Assembly (NCBI GenBank): GCA_965116345.1
Contig: OZ220680.1
Coordinates: 2,976,001 to 3,040,000 of the forward strand
Source: VXYL01 sp965116345
GTDB taxonomy: Bacteria > Pseudomonadota > Gammaproteobacteria > Pseudomonadales > Azotimanducaceae
Reading direction: 5' to 3'
DNA: 64,000 nucleotides
The position numbers and the translations under genes are program-made. Of this stretch, positions 44,147-53,973 are shown in pieces; the first letter of the stretch is position 1, and the number at the start of each line of letters is the position of its first letter. The notes beneath the pieces are model-generated. The model had not been told where the DNA came from, ran no database searches, and saw only the letters and a program-made list of their open reading frames with translations.

Positions 44147-44434
44147 CCTGTGCCTGCCTCCGGTGGCTTATACCCAAGGGCCGAGAATGCCACAACGTGG
44201 CACGCGAACTCACGCCTGCGATGGCGGCAGATTGTCGCGCCGTCTGGGTTCGGCTTAGTCTACGGGGATGCCGAACACCCGTCGTTCCGCAGTAGGGATC
44301 GTGCCTCGCGAGTACGCGATGCGACGAAGAGCGACTTGTAACGCCCGTCGATGAATGCAACTTGACCGCCAACATTGGCCCCGCTCGAAGAAATCTGCGG
44401 ACGATCTCGGGCCGTGCCGAGCGGTCGCGTCTCC

Positions 44435-44926
44435 TCAGCCGACAAGCGGCGCCGTGTCATGGGCCAAGGACGCGAGTTTCCCCAGTTTCGGAAGCAGAAA
44501 TCGGGCGAAGACGAACAGACCGCCGACCACCGCACCCAAGACGGTGGTGACAACGCCGGCAAGCCAGCCGATCACCCGGAGCGCCACTCGAAGCTTCGTC
44601 TCGCTCCGTTGCACCCTGTCGTCGGCAATGGCCTTCTGGACGCGGTCGAACCTGTCATCCAGAAGCGCGCGAACCTCCGTGATTTCGCCGTGCATCGTCT
44701 CGCTCCGTTGCACCCTGTCGTCGGCAATGGCCTTCTGGACGCGGTCGAACCTGGCATCCAGATGCGTGCGAACCTCCGTGATTTCGCCGTGCATCGTCAC
44801 GCGAAGTTGGGCGACGTCGGCGCCGACCGCGTCGAGGGTTCCACTGATCGCAGTGAGCGTCTTGTCGACGTGCTCGTAGTGCGTCTCGAGTGCGGCGATT
44901 CTCTCGGCTTGGGTCGCCATATCCAT
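44435..44926 (-). CDS. Coiled-coil protein with C-terminal membrane segment
   Basis: 163 residues from ATG 44926 behind GGGGAAT. Residues about 5-115 are heptad-like (AERIAALETHYEHVDKTL, EVRTHLDARFDRVQKAI). The segment FDRVQKAIADDRVQRSE occurs twice, because of a 99-bp tandem duplication. Residues about 125-150 form one membrane segment (IGWLAGVVTTVLGAVVGGLF) with a short tail. The pattern is that of small tail-anchored coiled-coil proteins often found beside nuclease or helicase genes. It diverges from the RecQ-UvrD fusion gene with 191 nt between. Confidence 0.75.
   Translation of the reverse strand: MDMATQAERIAALETHYEHVDKTLTAISGTLDAVGADVAQLRVTMHGEITEVRTHLDARFDRVQKAIADDRVQRSETMHGEITEVRALLDDRFDRVQKAIADDRVQRSETKLRVALRVIGWLAGVVTTVLGAVVGGLFVFARFLLPKLGKLASLAHDTAPLVG
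44597..44794. repeat. 99-bp tandem duplication inside the coiled-coil gene
   Basis: 44597-44695 and 44696-44794 match at 96 of 99 bases. The unit is 33 codons, so the reading frame is kept and one coiled-coil block is duplicated. The few differences indicate a recent event. Confidence 0.9.
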
Positions 44927-45009
44927 ATTCCCCGTCGGGGATGCCTTGGCTGCAAAACCGGACACCGCACCAGAATACCCCGCAGCGGGCGAGATGTGAA
45001 GAGAACTCC

Positions 45010-45060
45010 CTATATTTGTTCCACTAAAACAATGACTTCGAACATATGTGCACGAGTTTC
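45010..45060 (+). promoter_or_regulatory. AT-rich promoter-like region upstream of the helicase fusion
   Basis: CTATATTTGTTCCACTAAAA and CGAACATATG stand out as AT-rich in GC-rich surroundings. TTGTT (45017-45021) and AACAA (45029-45033) form a small inverted repeat. It lies about 60-110 nt before ATG 45118 and between divergent genes. No LexA box of the CTGT-N8-ACAG type is present. Confidence 0.3.
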
Positions 45061-45117
45061 TCGGCATGCGCCGACCGTCGCTGTGCCCATGACCGAGACC
45101 GACGGACATCAATCCTG

Positions 45118-48100
45118 ATGCGCTACCTGGCCCTCGACCTGGAGGTCGGCAAGCGCAACGAGCGCATCCACGCCCTGGCTGCGGTCGACGCCGACGGCAA
45201 GTCCTTCGTTCGCACCAAGCTGCGCCACGGCGAGGTGGGCGAGGCCCTGCGCGAACTCGACGACTTCGCCGCACCGGCGGACGTCATCCTCGGCCACAAC
45301 CTGATCCACTTCGACCTGCCGCACCTGCGCGCGGCGGCCCCGGATCTTCAGCTGCTGCGCCGCCCGGCCCTGGACACGCTCATGCTGAGTCCACTCGCGT
45401 TCCCGAAGCATCCGTACCACCGCCTGGTCAAGCACTACCTGGAAGGCGACTTGGTCCGCGAACGGCGGAACGACCCGGAACACGACGCCCGGCTCGCGTT
45501 GACGCTTTTCGAAGAGGAACGCACCGCTCTTGGCAAGCTCGGTTCCGACCTACTGCTCGCCTGGCATTGGTTGACGTCGCGGCGTAGCGACCAGCGGGCG
45601 TTTGATGCGTTCTTCCGGATATTGCGCCACTCGCCGCGGCCAACCGACGGGGATGCGAAGGACGCCATCGGCCGGCTGCTCGCGGAGAAGGCCTGCGCCA
45701 CTCGGGGCGGCGCCGTCGTCTCCGGCACCGACGAACCGGGTTGGCCCCTGGCCTACGTGCTGGCCTGGTTGTCCGTAGCGGGAGGCAACTCGGTGATGCC
45801 GCCCTGGGTTCGACACCAGTTTCCTGAAGCGGGAAAACTGCTCGCCGAGCTGCGTGACCATGCATGTACGGCGAGCGACTGCGGATGGTGCCGTGAAATG
45901 CATGACGCCGGCGCGGAACTCCGTCGTTGGTTCGAATTCGACGACTTCCGCGCCGAACCAGCCATGCCCGACGGCGGATCGATGCAGCGCGCCATCGTCG
46001 AGGAGGCCATGGCGGGCGGGCATGTCCTCGGGCTCTTGCCGACCGGCAGCGGCAAGTCGCTGTGCTATCAGGTGCCAGCCCTGTCGCGCTACCACAAGAC
46101 AGGAGCGCTGACCGTCGTCATCTCGCCCTTGGTGGCCCTCATGGCCGATCAGGTGGCCGGTCTTCAGAACCGGGGCATCGGCGCCGTGGTCACCGTCAAC
46201 GGCATGTTGTCCATGCCGGAACGCTCAGACGCGCTCGATCGCATCCGGCTTGGCGATGCGGGGATCGTCCTGACTTCACCGGAGCAACTTCGAAATCGAG
46301 GGGTCGTGCAAGCGATCAAGCAGCGGGAGATCGGCTCCTGGGTTCTCGACGAAGCCCACTGCCTGTCGAGTTGGGGCCACGATTTCCGACCGGACTACCG
46401 GTACTTGGGCCGCTTCATTCGGGAGCACTCCGACGGCGAACGACCCGCACCCGTCGTCTGCCTCACCGCCACGGCGAAACCCTCGGTCGTCGAGGACATC
46501 CGGCGCCACTTCCGCGACGAAGTCGGCATCGAACTCCGAGTTTTCAACGGCGGCGCACAGCGGCACAACCTGAACTTCGAGGTCGTGCCGTCGAGCCCGG
46601 CGGAGAAGCTCGCGCACATCGACGACCTGCTCCACCACCACCTGCCGGCGGACACGGACGGGGGTGCCATCGTCTACTGCTCGGCGCGTAAACGGTGCGA
46701 GGAGGTCGCGGAATACCTCGCGGCCAAGACCTGGTCGGCGGCGCACTTTCACGCCGGTCTTCAACCGGAGCGCAAGAAACAGGTCCAGGACGACTTCATC
46801 GAGGGCCGTCTACGCGTCATCGTGGCGACCAACGCGTTCGGCATGGGCGTCGACAAGCCCGACGTGCGCCTCGTGGTCCACGCCGACATTCCGGGCTCGT
46901 TGGAGAACTACCTCCAGGAAGCGGGCCGCGCCGGTCGGGATGCCCAAGCGGCGAGCTGCGTGCTTCTCTACACGGCAGACGATGTGGAACGCCAGTTCGG
47001 ACTCGCGGCTCGGTCTCGGCTCACCCGGCCCGAGATCGACGGGATCTGCAGGGCGCTGCGCAACCTAAAGAAGAAGAATGATCGCGGCGGGCGGGGTCGG
47101 GACAGCGAAGTGGTCGCGACACCGGGCGAGATCCTGCTCGAGGACGACGAGCACGCATTCCGACGGGACACCCACACCGACGACACGCGAATCCAGACTG
47201 CCATCGCGTGGCTCGAAGACGCGCGCCTGGTTCAGCGCGACGAGAACCGAGCGGAGGTGTTCGCTTCCTCGCTCCTGGTCGGCACGCTCGACGAGGCCAA
47301 GGAACGCCTGGCCAAGATCGAGGAACGCCATCGAAGGCCGCTCGTCAGAATCGTCGAAAGACTGATCAACGCGCCCATCGACGAGGGCGTGTCCACCGAC
47401 GAATTGATGGCCCTGTCGGGCCTAAGCCGCGACGGCGTCCGCAACGCGCTCTACGACCTCGAACAGCTCGGCATCGCCAACAACGATACGACGCTCACCG
47501 CCTACATCCACGAGGGCGTCGAACGCTCGTCGGCGCGACGTCTTGAGAGCGCGGTCGACCTCGAACGAGCCCTCGTCGACCGCATGCGCGAACTGGCGCC
47601 GGACCTGGAGGCCGAGGCGAAGGCTTCGGTGTTGCACCTGCGGCCCGTCACGCAGGCGCTCAAGGACGATGGCCATGAGGGAGCGCTGCCGCTCCTGGTG
47701 CTACGCCTGCTGCGCAGCATCAGCATGGACGGACGCGGCGAAGACGGCCCGGGCAGCATTGACCTGCGCCAGCTCGACCGTGATCGGGTCAGCGTGAAAC
47801 TCAATCGCGACTGGCCGGCACTCCTGGAAACGGCCCGCCGACGTCGCTCGGCCGCCGAAGTGCTCTTGCAGCACCTGCGGGAGCAACTCAAGCCGGGTGT
47901 TCAGGGCGCGGACCTCCTGGTCGAGACCACCTTGGGCGACCTCCTCAAAGCGATCGAATCGGACCTGGAGTTGAGGAGTTGGGCCAAGGATCCGCGCAAG
48001 CTGCTGGACCGGGCCCTGCTCTGGCTGCACGAACAGGAGGTCATTCGCCTGAACAAGGGCCTCGCGGTGTTCCGCCCGGCGATGACCATTCGCCTGGAGA

Positions 48101-50256
48101 ACACCCGGCGGCGATTCAACCGGACGGACTTCGCCCCGCTGGAACTGCACTACCAGGAACAGGTCCTGCAGATTCACGTCATGGAGGAGTTCGTCAACCG
48201 CGGGCTCGACGCGATCGCCGCCGCCCTGCATCTGGCGATGGACTACTTCGCCCTGGATCGGGACGAGTTCCTGCGCCGCTGGCTGCCGGATCGTGAGGAC
48301 TTGGGGCGGCAGACCACCCCGGAATCCTGGCGGACCATCGTCGAGAGCCTCAACAACCCGACGCAGCGGCGCATCGTCGCGGACGACCGCGAGCAGACCA
48401 ATGTCCTGGTGCTCGCGGGCCCGGGCTCCGGCAAGACCCGCGTACTGGTGCACCGCATCGCCTACCTGCTGCGCGTCCGCCGGGAGGATCCCAAGAGCAT
48501 TCTCGCACTCGCCTACAACCGCCACGCGGTCGTCGAGATCCGCCGCCGCCTAGACGAACTCGTCGGCGCGGACTCGCGGGGCGTCACTGTCCTGACCTGC
48601 CACGGCATGGCACTTCGCCTCACCGGCACCCACCTCGCCAATCGACCGGCGCTCGCCGACGACGACTTCGGCGAGCTCCTGAGGGAGGCGACCACCCTGC
48701 TGCGCGGCGAGGGATTGGAGTCCGACGAGGCCGACGAACAACGCGAGCGGCTGCTTGCCGGCTTCCGCTGGATTCTCGTGGACGAGTACCAGGACGTCGA
48801 CGAGGAACAGTATCAACTCATCTCGGCCCTGGCCGGCAGGACGCTGACCGGCGGCGAGCGCAAGCTGACGCTGTTCGCTGTCGGTGACGACGACCAGAAC
48901 ATCTACGCCTACGCCGGGGCTTCGGTGAAGTACCTCCGGCGGTTCGAGGAGGACTACAAGGCCAAGACGGTCTTCCTGACCCAGAACTACCGCTCGACCG
49001 GACACATCATCGCCGCCGCCAACGCGTGGATCGCGTCGGCCCGCGAGCGAATGAAGTCGGAGCATCCCATCGCGATCGACCGCTCGAGGCGCAGGAAGCC
49101 GAAGGGCGGCGACTGGGAGTCGCGTGACGCCGTGGGCCGGGGCAGGGTACAGATCCTGCGCGTCCGTGGCGACGATCGCCACCAGGCGATGGCCGCCTTG
49201 GCGGAACTGCGGCGCCTGGCGGAACTGGCTCCCGATTGGGACTGGCGAACCTGCGCCGTGATCGCCCGCAACTGGCGCTATCTCGACCCGCTGCGCAGCC
49301 TCTGCGAGCGTGACGCCATCCCCGTACAGATGGCGCGCGAGGACACCTCGTTCTTCTGGCGCCTGCGCGAGGTCCGAAGGCTGCGCGACTGGCTCGCGAC
49401 GCTCGCAGACGGATTGGTCACTGGCGAAGCGCTCCGGGCGTGGTTCGCCGAGCAACCGCCCGGGGATTGGTCAGACGTGTTGATGGAAGCCCTCGACGAC
49501 TACCTGCTGGAAACCGGCGGCGCGGAAACCTCGGTCCAGGCCTTCATCGCCTGGCTCGCGGAGTGGGGCCGCGAACTACGCCGGCGCCAGACCGGTCTCC
49601 TGCTGCTGGCCGCGCACCGGGCCAAGGGATTGGAGTTCGACCATGTGGTCGTTCTAGACGGTGGTTGGGAACAGACCGGCTACCGGAGCCAGCGGTCGGA
49701 CGAGGTGCTGCGACTCTACTATGTCGCCATGACCCGCGCGCGCCAGACGTTGACGCTTTTGCGAATGTCCTCAGGGAACGAGCTGGAGCTTCGGGACGAC
49801 CCCTGGCCGGCCGAGCGTCGCGACGGCGACTATTGGTCGCGGGACATGCCTGCGCTCGTCCAACGCGAGAACGTCGTCCGCACCCGACCACCCCCGGAGT
49901 TGGATCTACGCTACGAGCCGTTGGAACTCAAGGATGTCGACCTCGGATTCGTGGGCCAGCACGGGTCAAAGAACCCCATGAACCGGGCGATCAGGGCGTT
50001 AGGGTCGGGTGATCGTCTCGAGGTTCTTCGCGGCAACGGTGGCGGGTGGCTACTTGCCGACGCCAACGGCCAGGTCGTGGGCCGGCTCGCGCGGAACTAC
50101 CAACCGCCGTCGGACCGGTGCCGAGCGCGTGTTCACGCAATCGTGGGTTGGGACCGGAGTGAGGGCAAGCCGTCTCAGCAGGAACGGGCCGTGCAGGAGT
50201 CGTGGGAAGTCGTGGTGCCTGAACTGATCTACGACTCGTGGGGGCACGGGCATTAG
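45118..50256 (+). CDS. DnaQ-like exonuclease / RecQ helicase / UvrD-type helicase fusion protein
   Basis: 1712 residues. Residues 1-150: DEDD exonuclease-like domain (YLALDLEVG, ILGHNLIHFDLPHL, EHDARLAL). Cysteines 250, 255 and 258 may bind zinc. About 285-650: RecQ motor with LLPTGSGKSLCYQVPAL, VLDEAHCLSSWGHDFRPDY, VCLTATA and QEAGRAGRDAQ. About 650-1075: winged-helix and helical linker. About 1080-1590: UvrD/Rep-type motor with LAGPGSGKTRVLVHRIA (P-loop near 1100), ILVDEYQDVDEEQY, GDDDQNIYAYAGAS and HRAKGLEFDHVVVLDGG. The last 120 residues are an extra domain. Both motors and the exonuclease have their catalytic residues. Start ATG 45118; the frame is open to 45046. Role: DNA repair or defence. 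Confidence 0.9.
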   Translation: MRYLALDLEVGKRNERIHALAAVDADGKSFVRTKLRHGEVGEALRELDDFAAPADVILGHNLIHFDLPHLRAAAPDLQLLRRPALDTLMLSPLAFPKHPYHRLVKHYLEGDLVRERRNDPEHDARLALTLFEEERTALGKLGSDLLLAWHWLTSRRSDQRAFDAFFRILRHSPRPTDGDAKDAIGRLLAEKACATRGGAVVSGTDEPGWPLAYVLAWLSVAGGNSVMPPWVRHQFPEAGKLLAELRDHACTASDCGWCREMHDAGAELRRWFEFDDFRAEPAMPDGGSMQRAIVEEAMAGGHVLGLLPTGSGKSLCYQVPALSRYHKTGALTVVISPLVALMADQVAGLQNRGIGAVVTVNGMLSMPERSDALDRIRLGDAGIVLTSPEQLRNRGVVQAIKQREIGSWVLDEAHCLSSWGHDFRPDYRYLGRFIREHSDGERPAPVVCLTATAKPSVVEDIRRHFRDEVGIELRVFNGGAQRHNLNFEVVPSSPAEKLAHIDDLLHHHLPADTDGGAIVYCSARKRCEEVAEYLAAKTWSAAHFHAGLQPERKKQVQDDFIEGRLRVIVATNAFGMGVDKPDVRLVVHADIPGSLENYLQEAGRAGRDAQAASCVLLYTADDVERQFGLAARSRLTRPEIDGICRALRNLKKKNDRGGRGRDSEVVATPGEILLEDDEHAFRRDTHTDDTRIQTAIAWLEDARLVQRDENRAEVFASSLLVGTLDEAKERLAKIEERHRRPLVRIVERLINAPIDEGVSTDELMALSGLSRDGVRNALYDLEQLGIANNDTTLTAYIHEGVERSSARRLESAVDLERALVDRMRELAPDLEAEAKASVLHLRPVTQALKDDGHEGALPLLVLRLLRSISMDGRGEDGPGSIDLRQLDRDRVSVKLNRDWPALLETARRRRSAAEVLLQHLREQLKPGVQGADLLVETTLGDLLKAIESDLELRSWAKDPRKLLDRALLWLHEQEVIRLNKGLAVFRPAMTIRLENTRRRFNRTDFAPLELHYQEQVLQIHVMEEFVNRGLDAIAAALHLAMDYFALDRDEFLRRWLPDREDLGRQTTPESWRTIVESLNNPTQRRIVADDREQTNVLVLAGPGSGKTRVLVHRIAYLLRVRREDPKSILALAYNRHAVVEIRRRLDELVGADSRGVTVLTCHGMALRLTGTHLANRPALADDDFGELLREATTLLRGEGLESDEADEQRERLLAGFRWILVDEYQDVDEEQYQLISALAGRTLTGGERKLTLFAVGDDDQNIYAYAGASVKYLRRFEEDYKAKTVFLTQNYRSTGHIIAAANAWIASARERMKSEHPIAIDRSRRRKPKGGDWESRDAVGRGRVQILRVRGDDRHQAMAALAELRRLAELAPDWDWRTCAVIARNWRYLDPLRSLCERDAIPVQMAREDTSFFWRLREVRRLRDWLATLADGLVTGEALRAWFAEQPPGDWSDVLMEALDDYLLETGGAETSVQAFIAWLAEWGRELRRRQTGLLLLAAHRAKGLEFDHVVVLDGGWEQTGYRSQRSDEVLRLYYVAMTRARQTLTLLRMSSGNELELRDDPWPAERRDGDYWSRDMPALVQRENVVRTRPPPELDLRYEPLELKDVDLGFVGQHGSKNPMNRAIRALGSGDRLEVLRGNGGGWLLADANGQVVGRLARNYQPPSDRCRARVHAIVGWDRSEGKPSQQERAVQESWEVVVPELIYDSWGHGH

Positions 50257-50403
50257 GAAGTTGCCGTCTGCTGACCCATGGACAAGGCTGGACAAGGCGG
50301 TATTGCGCAAATGGCGGAAGGCTGGCGTAATGCTCTCGACAGCCGGGTGCTGGTCCACCCGAACTGCCACGCGCAGATACACCAAACATGCTAAGTGGAA
50401 CCT

Positions 50404-50901
50404 ATGCACACGGACCGCATCGCCACCGAGATTTGCGAGACGCTGAGAAACCTAGAATTACCAAGCCCGGACCACAAGTGGAACGAGCCGGTTACCCAGG
50501 CACTCTGCGAATTGGGCGCGACACTCGGGTTCCAATCCGAGGGAGACTCCCATACCGTCAACTGGCGGCAGGGCGCACAGGATACTTCGGATCCTGTGCC
50601 GTTGATCGCGAAATGCAAATGGTTCAGAACCGCTGATAGTCTGCACAGGACCTTTGCTACCCTCGTCAGAAAGCGAGCAACCTTGAAGGTGCTGGTTTAC
50701 GACGCGAAACGAGCGGTGAAGTTCGACACCCCGGGACTTTCTTGCTTGGTGAAGAAGTCCGGCAGACCGCGGGAAAGCTATCTGCTATTGGGGTACGAAC
50801 ACGGAACCGCATTGATGGGGCAATTCCATCTCGGCAGGATCGTGACCGACGCGGACGGCAACGTCCAAGTCAGCGGTTACCGTCCCGGTCGAACTCTGTA
50901 A
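50404..50901 (+). CDS. Unknown 165-residue protein, possibly a degenerate PD-(D/E)XK-like fold
   Basis: 165 residues starting ATG 50404, 147 nt after the helicase fusion; a GTG at 50395 is the alternative. I do not recognise a family with confidence. The middle, PVPLIAKCKWF followed by a helix and RATLKVLVYDA, is arranged like the core of PD-(D/E)XK nucleases (strand with E-x-K, helix, strand), but the acidic residue of that strand appears as Lys (KCKW). Ends GYRPGRTL. It is more AT-rich than its neighbours and lies between two direct copies of the helicase 3' end, so it may have been inserted or trapped by duplication. Confidence 0.55.
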   Translation: MHTDRIATEICETLRNLELPSPDHKWNEPVTQALCELGATLGFQSEGDSHTVNWRQGAQDTSDPVPLIAKCKWFRTADSLHRTFATLVRKRATLKVLVYDAKRAVKFDTPGLSCLVKKSGRPRESYLLLGYEHGTALMGQFHLGRIVTDADGNVQVSGYRPGRTL

Positions 50902-50974
50902 TGCCAAGCGTGCCCCCGACTATTCCGCCGAAGACTGGCGGACGTTAAAACGTCGCACCCCGATCGCGGCCTGC

Positions 50975-51784
50975 GTGGGCGACCTTCTCATCCTGGCATG
51001 GCGCTGCAACTCCCTGGCCGAGGCTTCGACCGCCGTCGCGCTCTTGGCGGAAATCTCGGTCCAGGCCTTCACCGCCTGGCTCGCGGAGTGGGGCCGCGAA
51101 CTACGCCGGCGCCAGACCGGTCTCCTGCTGCTGACGGCGCACCGGGCCAAGGGACTGGAGTTCGACCACGTGGTTATTCTCGACGGCGGCTGGGGACGGG
51201 ACGATGCTGGCAATCGAGCCCAGCGGTCGGACGAGGCGCTACGGCTTTACTACGTCGCCATGACCCGCGCCCGCCAGACGTTGACCCTCTTGAGAATGTC
51301 GGCGGCGAACGAACTCGAGCTTCGCGACGCACCTGCGAGGCATCGCGGCGGCGACTATTGGTTGCGGGACACGACTGCACTTGTTCATCGCGAATACAGT
51401 GATCGCAGCGAACTGCCCCCCGAGTTGGATGCGCGCTACGAGCCGTTGGAACTCAAGGATGTCGACTTGGGATTTGCGGGCCAGTGCGGGTCGAAAAGCC
51501 CCGTGCACGGGGCGATTAGTGCGTTGCGGACGGGTGATCGTCTTAAGGTTCGCGAGAACGGTGGTGCGTGGTTGCTTGCCGACACCAACGGCCAGGTCGT
51601 GGGACGGCTCGCACGGAACTATCGCCCGCCCTCGGATCGGTGCCAGGCGCGGGTCCGCGCGATCATCGGTTGGGACCGGCGCGACGGAACGCCGACTCAG
51701 CAGGAGCGGGCATTGCGGGAGTCTTGGGCAGTCGTGGTGCCGGAGCTGATCTACGAGTCGCGAGGAGACGACCTGACCGGATGA
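50975..51784 (+). pseudogene. Partial duplicate of the 3' end of the helicase fusion gene
   Basis: The frame 50975-51784 gives 269 residues. From about 51049 it matches codons 1471-1712 of the fusion at 49529-50256: SVQAFTAWLAEWGRELRR, TAHRAKGLEFDHVVILDGG, LRLYYVAMTRARQTLTLLR and the C-terminal LLADTNGQVVGRLARNY domain. The DNA is also similar, most strongly over the first 150 bases. It keeps only the last UvrD motifs and lacks every P-loop, so it cannot be a helicase by itself. The first 25 codons (before ISVQAF) are unrelated. A real small gene for the C-terminal domain is possible but less likely than a remnant. Confidence 0.75.
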
Positions 51785-52143
51785 GGACAACAAGCGAGTG
51801 ATTCAGGCGGACGGGTAACTAAGGGTTAGGAGATAAGAGATCGAGGAACGCCCGTTCAGCGCGGGACTCCACCGGACGGAGGCGTTTCGAGCGCTCGATC
51901 CAACCGAGAAGGGAGCTGTGAGCTACTTCCTGGGGTGGCCGTCTGCAAGCTCTTCGCGGACAGGTTGCTTCGTACGCCTTGGCTTCTACATCTCGGCGCG
52001 ATCCGCGCCAGCATTGCAGGGCCGGCAGCGTTGCTCCATCATCGTGGCATCTGGACAACATCCCAAACCCGCGCCGACAGACCTCATCGGGGACCGAGTT
52101 CAGGCTCGTGTCGGTGTGGGATCAGACTCAGCGGCCGGCCAAG
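51785..52143. other. Intergenic region with no supported gene
   Basis: 359 bases before the beta-propeller gene. Minus-strand frame 51819-52061 ends in HSSLLGWIERSKRLRPVES and looks partly gene-like, but has no start with a ribosome binding site and no family. It could be a gene remnant. Promoter for the next gene expected but not identifiable. Confidence 0.35.
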
Positions 52144-53721
52144 ATGACTAATTCCTACAACGGCATCGCGTTACCTGACGAGTGGCCGCCTAGTCACATC
52201 GGTGTCGGCGACGACCCGTTGCCGGTTCCCTACCTGTCGAGTCCGCCGCCGGTCGTTCCCGTGGATGTGGGCCGACAGCTATTCGTCGACGACTTCCTGA
52301 TCGAGCGCACGACCCTGAAACGTGTCTACCACGCTGCCAAGGTTCACGAGGCTGCGCCGGTGCTCTCGCCGGAGACCGAGTTGGAACTGAACGGCGGCCA
52401 ATGCCCGGTCGCGGCGCCGTTCAACGACGGCGCCTGGTACGACCCGGCGGACGGCACCTTCAAGCTCTTCTACCAGGCCGGTTGGTACGACAGTGTGGCA
52501 ATGGCAACGAGCGACGACGGCATCAACTGGCGACGCCCGAGACTAGCCGCCGTCCCGGGCACGAATGCCGTGATCCCCCGCCCGCCGGGACATCTTCGAG
52601 ACGGCGTCCTGGTCTGGCTGGACCACGAAGCCGCGCCGGAAGAACGCTTCAAGATGTTCGTCTATTGGCGCTGGGTCGGGCACAGCAAGGGCGGCAAGGT
52701 CTATACCTCGCCAGACGGTATTCGCTGGGCGGAACGTGGGACGACCTCGCCCAGCGGCGACAACACCACGTTTTTCCACAACCCGTTTCGGCGCAAGTTC
52801 GTGTTCAGCATCCGCCACAAGTGGCAACGTCGCGCCCGGTCCTACCACGAACACGATGATTTCCTGCGCGCGTCCCGCTGGCGCGATGACGACCCGGTTC
52901 GTTGGGCTCGCGCCGACCGCCTCGACCGGCCGGACCCGCTTGTCGGCATTGCGCCGCAACTCTACGACCTCAATGCCGTGGCCTACGAGAGTCTCATGCT
53001 GGGCGCGTTCGCGATCTTCCACGGGCCCGAGAACGACCGCGCCGCGCAGTTGGGTCGACCGAAGATCAACGACCTGCAACTGGCCTACAGCCGCGATGGG
53101 TTCCATTGGCATCGGCCCCACCGGGAAGCCTTTATCGGCGCTAGCCGTCGGTGGGGAAGCTGGAACTACGGGTATGTCCATGCGGCGGGTGGTGTCTGCC
53201 TGGTGGTTGGCGACGAACTGTGGTTCTACTACGGCGCGTTTTCCGGTCAGGGCTCCATCTTCAAGCCCGGTGAATCTGGAGACTACCCGCACAACAACGC
53301 CATGTACGCCGGCGGGCACACGGGTCTTGCGACGCTGCGCCGCGACGGTTTCGCGTCCATGGAAACGGACGGGGAGGGCGAACTGGTGACGCGCCCCCTC
53401 AAGTTCTCGGGCAAGTGTCTGTTCGTGAACATCGACGCGGCGCCCGGCGAACTCCGGGTCGAAGTAGCTGATCGGCGCGGCATCGTCATCGAGCCGTTTT
53501 CGCTCGCCAATTGCCGACCGCTGCGCGCCGACAGCACACGCAAACGCGTCGAATGGAATGGCGGTGACTTGGCGGCGCTTGCCGGACGTGAGGTCCGGTT
53601 CCGTTTCCACTTGGCTCGCGGCAGGTTGTACGCCTTCTGGGTGAGTCCGTCGGATCGCGGCGTCAGCCGGGGTTTCGTCGCCGCCGGCGGTCCGGGCTAT
53701 TCGGGTCCGGTGGACGAATGA
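52144..53721 (+). CDS. Glycosidase-like five-bladed beta-propeller protein
   Basis: 525 residues. DVGRQLFVDDFLIERT at the N-terminus, then propeller blades with AWYDPADGTFKLFYQAGW, VAMATSDDGINWRRP, KVYTSPDGIRWAERG and LQLAYSRDGFHWHRP: the repeated S-x-DG-x-x-W motif of glycoside hydrolase families 32/43/62/68-like propellers. A C-terminal beta domain follows (about 430-520). Such proteins, common in Planctomycetes, Verrucomicrobia and marine Proteobacteria, are predicted to bind or cleave polysaccharide. No signal peptide is seen from ATG 52144. The frame is open upstream to 51979. Catalytic acids cannot be assigned. Confidence 0.8.
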   Translation: MTNSYNGIALPDEWPPSHIGVGDDPLPVPYLSSPPPVVPVDVGRQLFVDDFLIERTTLKRVYHAAKVHEAAPVLSPETELELNGGQCPVAAPFNDGAWYDPADGTFKLFYQAGWYDSVAMATSDDGINWRRPRLAAVPGTNAVIPRPPGHLRDGVLVWLDHEAAPEERFKMFVYWRWVGHSKGGKVYTSPDGIRWAERGTTSPSGDNTTFFHNPFRRKFVFSIRHKWQRRARSYHEHDDFLRASRWRDDDPVRWARADRLDRPDPLVGIAPQLYDLNAVAYESLMLGAFAIFHGPENDRAAQLGRPKINDLQLAYSRDGFHWHRPHREAFIGASRRWGSWNYGYVHAAGGVCLVVGDELWFYYGAFSGQGSIFKPGESGDYPHNNAMYAGGHTGLATLRRDGFASMETDGEGELVTRPLKFSGKCLFVNIDAAPGELRVEVADRRGIVIEPFSLANCRPLRADSTRKRVEWNGGDLAALAGREVRFRFHLARGRLYAFWVSPSDRGVSRGFVAAGGPGYSGPVDE

Positions 53722-53973
53722 CATACGACCCGCCGGGGCATTGTCGGACCCTATCGTGTTCGAAGGGCGCGCGCTCGCCCGCCCGGACGCCCAGACAGCT
53801 CGGCGCTTAACGGCCGTGCCGTGGGGCGCTCAGAAAGGGTCTCTCCTCTCGATCCGGTAGACGTAGGACAGGTCGCAATGTCGCCGCCAAACCGACGGCG
53901 AGGAGCATTGTTCGGCCTCGGATACGCTCGACCGTGGTTCCACCGGGAAACCGTCTCCGGCGTTGTCGGCTGG

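Noticed and set aside
44260..44434. Minus-strand frame with VGGQVAFIDGRYKSLF
   Set aside because: Looks protein-like but short, without its own start signal, and overlaps the coiled-coil gene end in another frame; cannot be supported.
53820..53970. Minus-strand read-through ending WRRHCDLSYVYRIERRDPF
   Set aside because: Directly follows the SRPBCC stop with no start codon; possible remnant but no family recognised.
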